In this document: positions 5,344 through 6,540 of the stretch, piece after piece
Numbering within the stretch: position 1 is the first letter of the stretch
How the letters are laid out: the number at the start of each line of letters is the position of its first letter
Assembly: GCA_005877345.1 (NCBI GenBank)
Contig: VBPR01000092.1
Span: forward strand, 1 to 6,540
DNA from: Nitrososphaerota archaeon
GTDB taxonomy: Archaea; Thermoproteota; Nitrososphaeria; Nitrososphaerales; Nitrososphaeraceae
Direction: 5' to 3'
Length of the DNA stretch: 6,540 nucleotides
Translations under genes and position numbers: made by a program
Notes under the pieces: generated by a model
What the model was told of the DNA's origin: nothing
The model's database searches: none
What the model saw: the letters and a program-made list of their open reading frames with translations, nothing else

Positions 5344-5525
5344 CTTTTAAGCCTTTTCAGCTTCTGTTCAAAGCATCACGCTTTTTGTTACATCAAATTC
5401 TCCATCTACTTCTGTGCTAACTTCCATCAAGATGCTTCAGTAAGTTCCTCTTTTCTCATTGATTTCGTGAAACGATTTATATCAACTTGATAAATTATAC
5501 AGATGTCCTGACTGTTTTGGTAAAA

Positions 5526-6540
5526 TTATGTAGCAGGTAAACTAAACGAAAATGTAGCTCCAATACCATTGGAGTTATTTTCAGCCCATATTCTTCCTCC
5601 ATGTGCTTCTATGATTCCTTTTGAAATATAAAGTCCTAAACCTGTCCCAGTAACGGATGTCGTAGTAAACTTTGAGAAAAGCTTTGAAATTACCTGCGAA
5701 TCAATACCCCTTCCAGTATCTGATATGGTGACAATTGCTTCATTATTATGATTATTAGCACTATGATTCAGATATGCATTTATGGTGACTGTCCCATTAT
5801 CAGTGTATTTTAGCGCATTAGAAATCAAATTAGAGATCACTTGATAAATTCTATCCTTGTCAGCATATACAGTGATTGATTCTCTTCGTTGGAAGACAAT
5901 TTTATTTTTCTTACCATTGATTTCTGTATCAGCCGCTCCGTTCTCAATGTCACTTATTACGTTCTCAATTTTCTTATTAAGATCAATTTGCTTTTTTGAA
6001 AGCTTCAATAAACTGCCTTCTATTTTCGTAACATCTAAAATTTCCGAGGAAAATCTTTGAAGTCTTCTTGCATTTCTCACAATAACTTCTAAGAGTCCAC
6101 GCTCGTATTTATCGGATATACGATCATGTAAAACATCCGCCAGTCCAAGGATAGGTTGAATTGGAGTCCGTAATTCATGTGCTGCCATGTCTATAAACTC
6201 TTGTTGCAGTTTCTCATGTTTTTTTAATTGGTCGTTTGCTTCATACAATGAAACGTTGGCATTAGTGAGCTTTCTTGCCATTACATCAAGTGAGGAATTT
6301 GATTCATTCAACTCTGCAGTTCTTTTGATCACCTCTTTCTCCATTGTGCTACTCCACCTAAGTAGGAATACAACCAATAGAATAATGGAAGCAAAGACTC
6401 CTGCTAATAGAGAACCACTTTTCAGTCTTTCTATGAAGAGTGTCTCTTGTATTTTTGAAAAAATTACTTGTGTTGGCGTTACGATTTGGAGAAAGTACGT
6501 CGGTTGACCTCCTACAACTATAGGCTGTCCTGTATTGATC
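5526..6540 (-). CDS. Membrane sensor histidine kinase (5' end beyond the window)
   Basis: The frame is open to the right edge, giving 337 visible residues and no true start; the TTG at 6377 falls inside the membrane helix and is not a credible start. Order: the end of an extracytoplasmic sensor (GQPIVVGGQPTYFLQIVTPT, Cache-like in style), a transmembrane helix (about 6360-6413), a predicted coiled-coil linker, HisKA with the phosphoacceptor His codon at 6177-6179 in MAAHELRTP, then HATPase_c with N-box ISNLISNALKYT, G1 DTGRGID, F-box LFSKF and G2 GTGLGLYISKG, closing with GATFSFSLP. All catalytic elements look intact. The enzyme should autophosphorylate on His in response to an extracellular cue and pass phosphate to a response regulator, none of which is encoded here. 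Nitrososphaeria carry many kinases of this kind with nearly identical H-box wording. It lies 204 bases upstream of the binding-protein gene in the same orientation. Confidence 0.95.
   Translation of the reverse strand, partial: INTGQPIVVGGQPTYFLQIVTPTQVIFSKIQETLFIERLKSGSLLAGVFASIILLVVFLLRWSSTMEKEVIKRTAELNESNSSLDVMARKLTNANVSLYEANDQLKKHEKLQQEFIDMAAHELRTPIQPILGLADVLHDRISDKYERGLLEVIVRNARRLQRFSSEILDVTKIEGSLLKLSKKQIDLNKKIENVISDIENGAADTEINGKKNKIVFQRRESITVYADKDRIYQVISNLISNALKYTDNGTVTINAYLNHSANNHNNEAIVTISDTGRGIDSQVISKLFSKFTTTSVTGTGLGLYISKGIIEAHGGRIWAENNSNGIGATFSFSLPAT

Noticed and set aside
5464..5476. Short symmetric element around TCGTGAAACGA between kinase and binding-protein genes
   Set aside because: The arms are only four bases with a three-base loop, too weak to call an operator or hairpin terminator.
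5526..6377. Complete 283-residue kinase starting at the TTG at 6377
   Set aside because: That TTG lies within the transmembrane helix, and the frame continues unbroken to the window edge with a sensor-like sequence, so the gene is 5'-partial instead.
1..6540. CRISPR array, insertion sequence, toxin-antitoxin or defence island
   Set aside because: I found no regularly spaced repeats, transposase motifs, terminal inverted repeats with target duplication, or nuclease/toxin signatures. The only repeat pair is the 17-base one at 3880 and 3934.

Overview
The window looks like chromosomal DNA from an AT-rich ammonia-oxidising archaeon of the Nitrososphaeria (Thaumarchaeota), most like the low-GC Nitrososphaerales such as Nitrosocosmicus. 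This rests on a Hel308-type helicase (archaeal/eukaryotic), an archaeal GlcNAc-1-phosphate-transferase-like enzyme, a histidine kinase with the H-box wording common in that group (MAAHELRTPIQPILGL), TTG/GTG starts, and TATA-type rather than -35/-10 promoters. The taxon is inferred from protein style, not from a marker gene.

Layout. Bases 1-99 (+) are probably the last 32 codons of a gene entering from the left. It converges on a minus-strand cluster of three genes: hel308 (3597 to 1456), a polytopic glycosyl-1-phosphate transferase (1411 or 1402 to 386), and a two-helix small membrane protein (389 to 150). The transferase follows hel308 after a gap of about 45-55 bases and overlaps the small gene by the four bases ATGA, so the three are likely cotranscribed. 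A 395-base spacer (3598-3992) holds the hel308 promoter, a possible 47-codon leaderless gene (3773 to 3630), a 17-base imperfect direct repeat and a short inverted repeat. Next comes a stand-alone family 1 extracellular solute-binding protein (5321 to 3993), with no permease or ATPase gene beside it. A 204-base spacer then separates it from a membrane sensor histidine kinase (5526 to the right edge), whose N-terminal sensor region is cut off by the window end.

How the genes fit together. The transferase probably starts assembly of a lipid-linked glycan, as in archaeal N-glycosylation; the two-helix protein may be an accessory. The solute-binding protein is predicted to be extracytoplasmic and carries eight N-X-S/T sequons beyond its hydrophobic N-terminus, so it is a conceivable glycoprotein. 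The kinase is a surface sensor in the same orientation as the binding-protein gene, but no response regulator is visible. Hel308 acts in replication-fork repair and has no obvious link to its operon partners.

No clear new system is present. The items most worth a second look are the orphan binding protein, the coupled membrane microprotein, the possible leaderless small gene upstream of hel308, and several start-site questions raised by promoter and Shine-Dalgarno positions.
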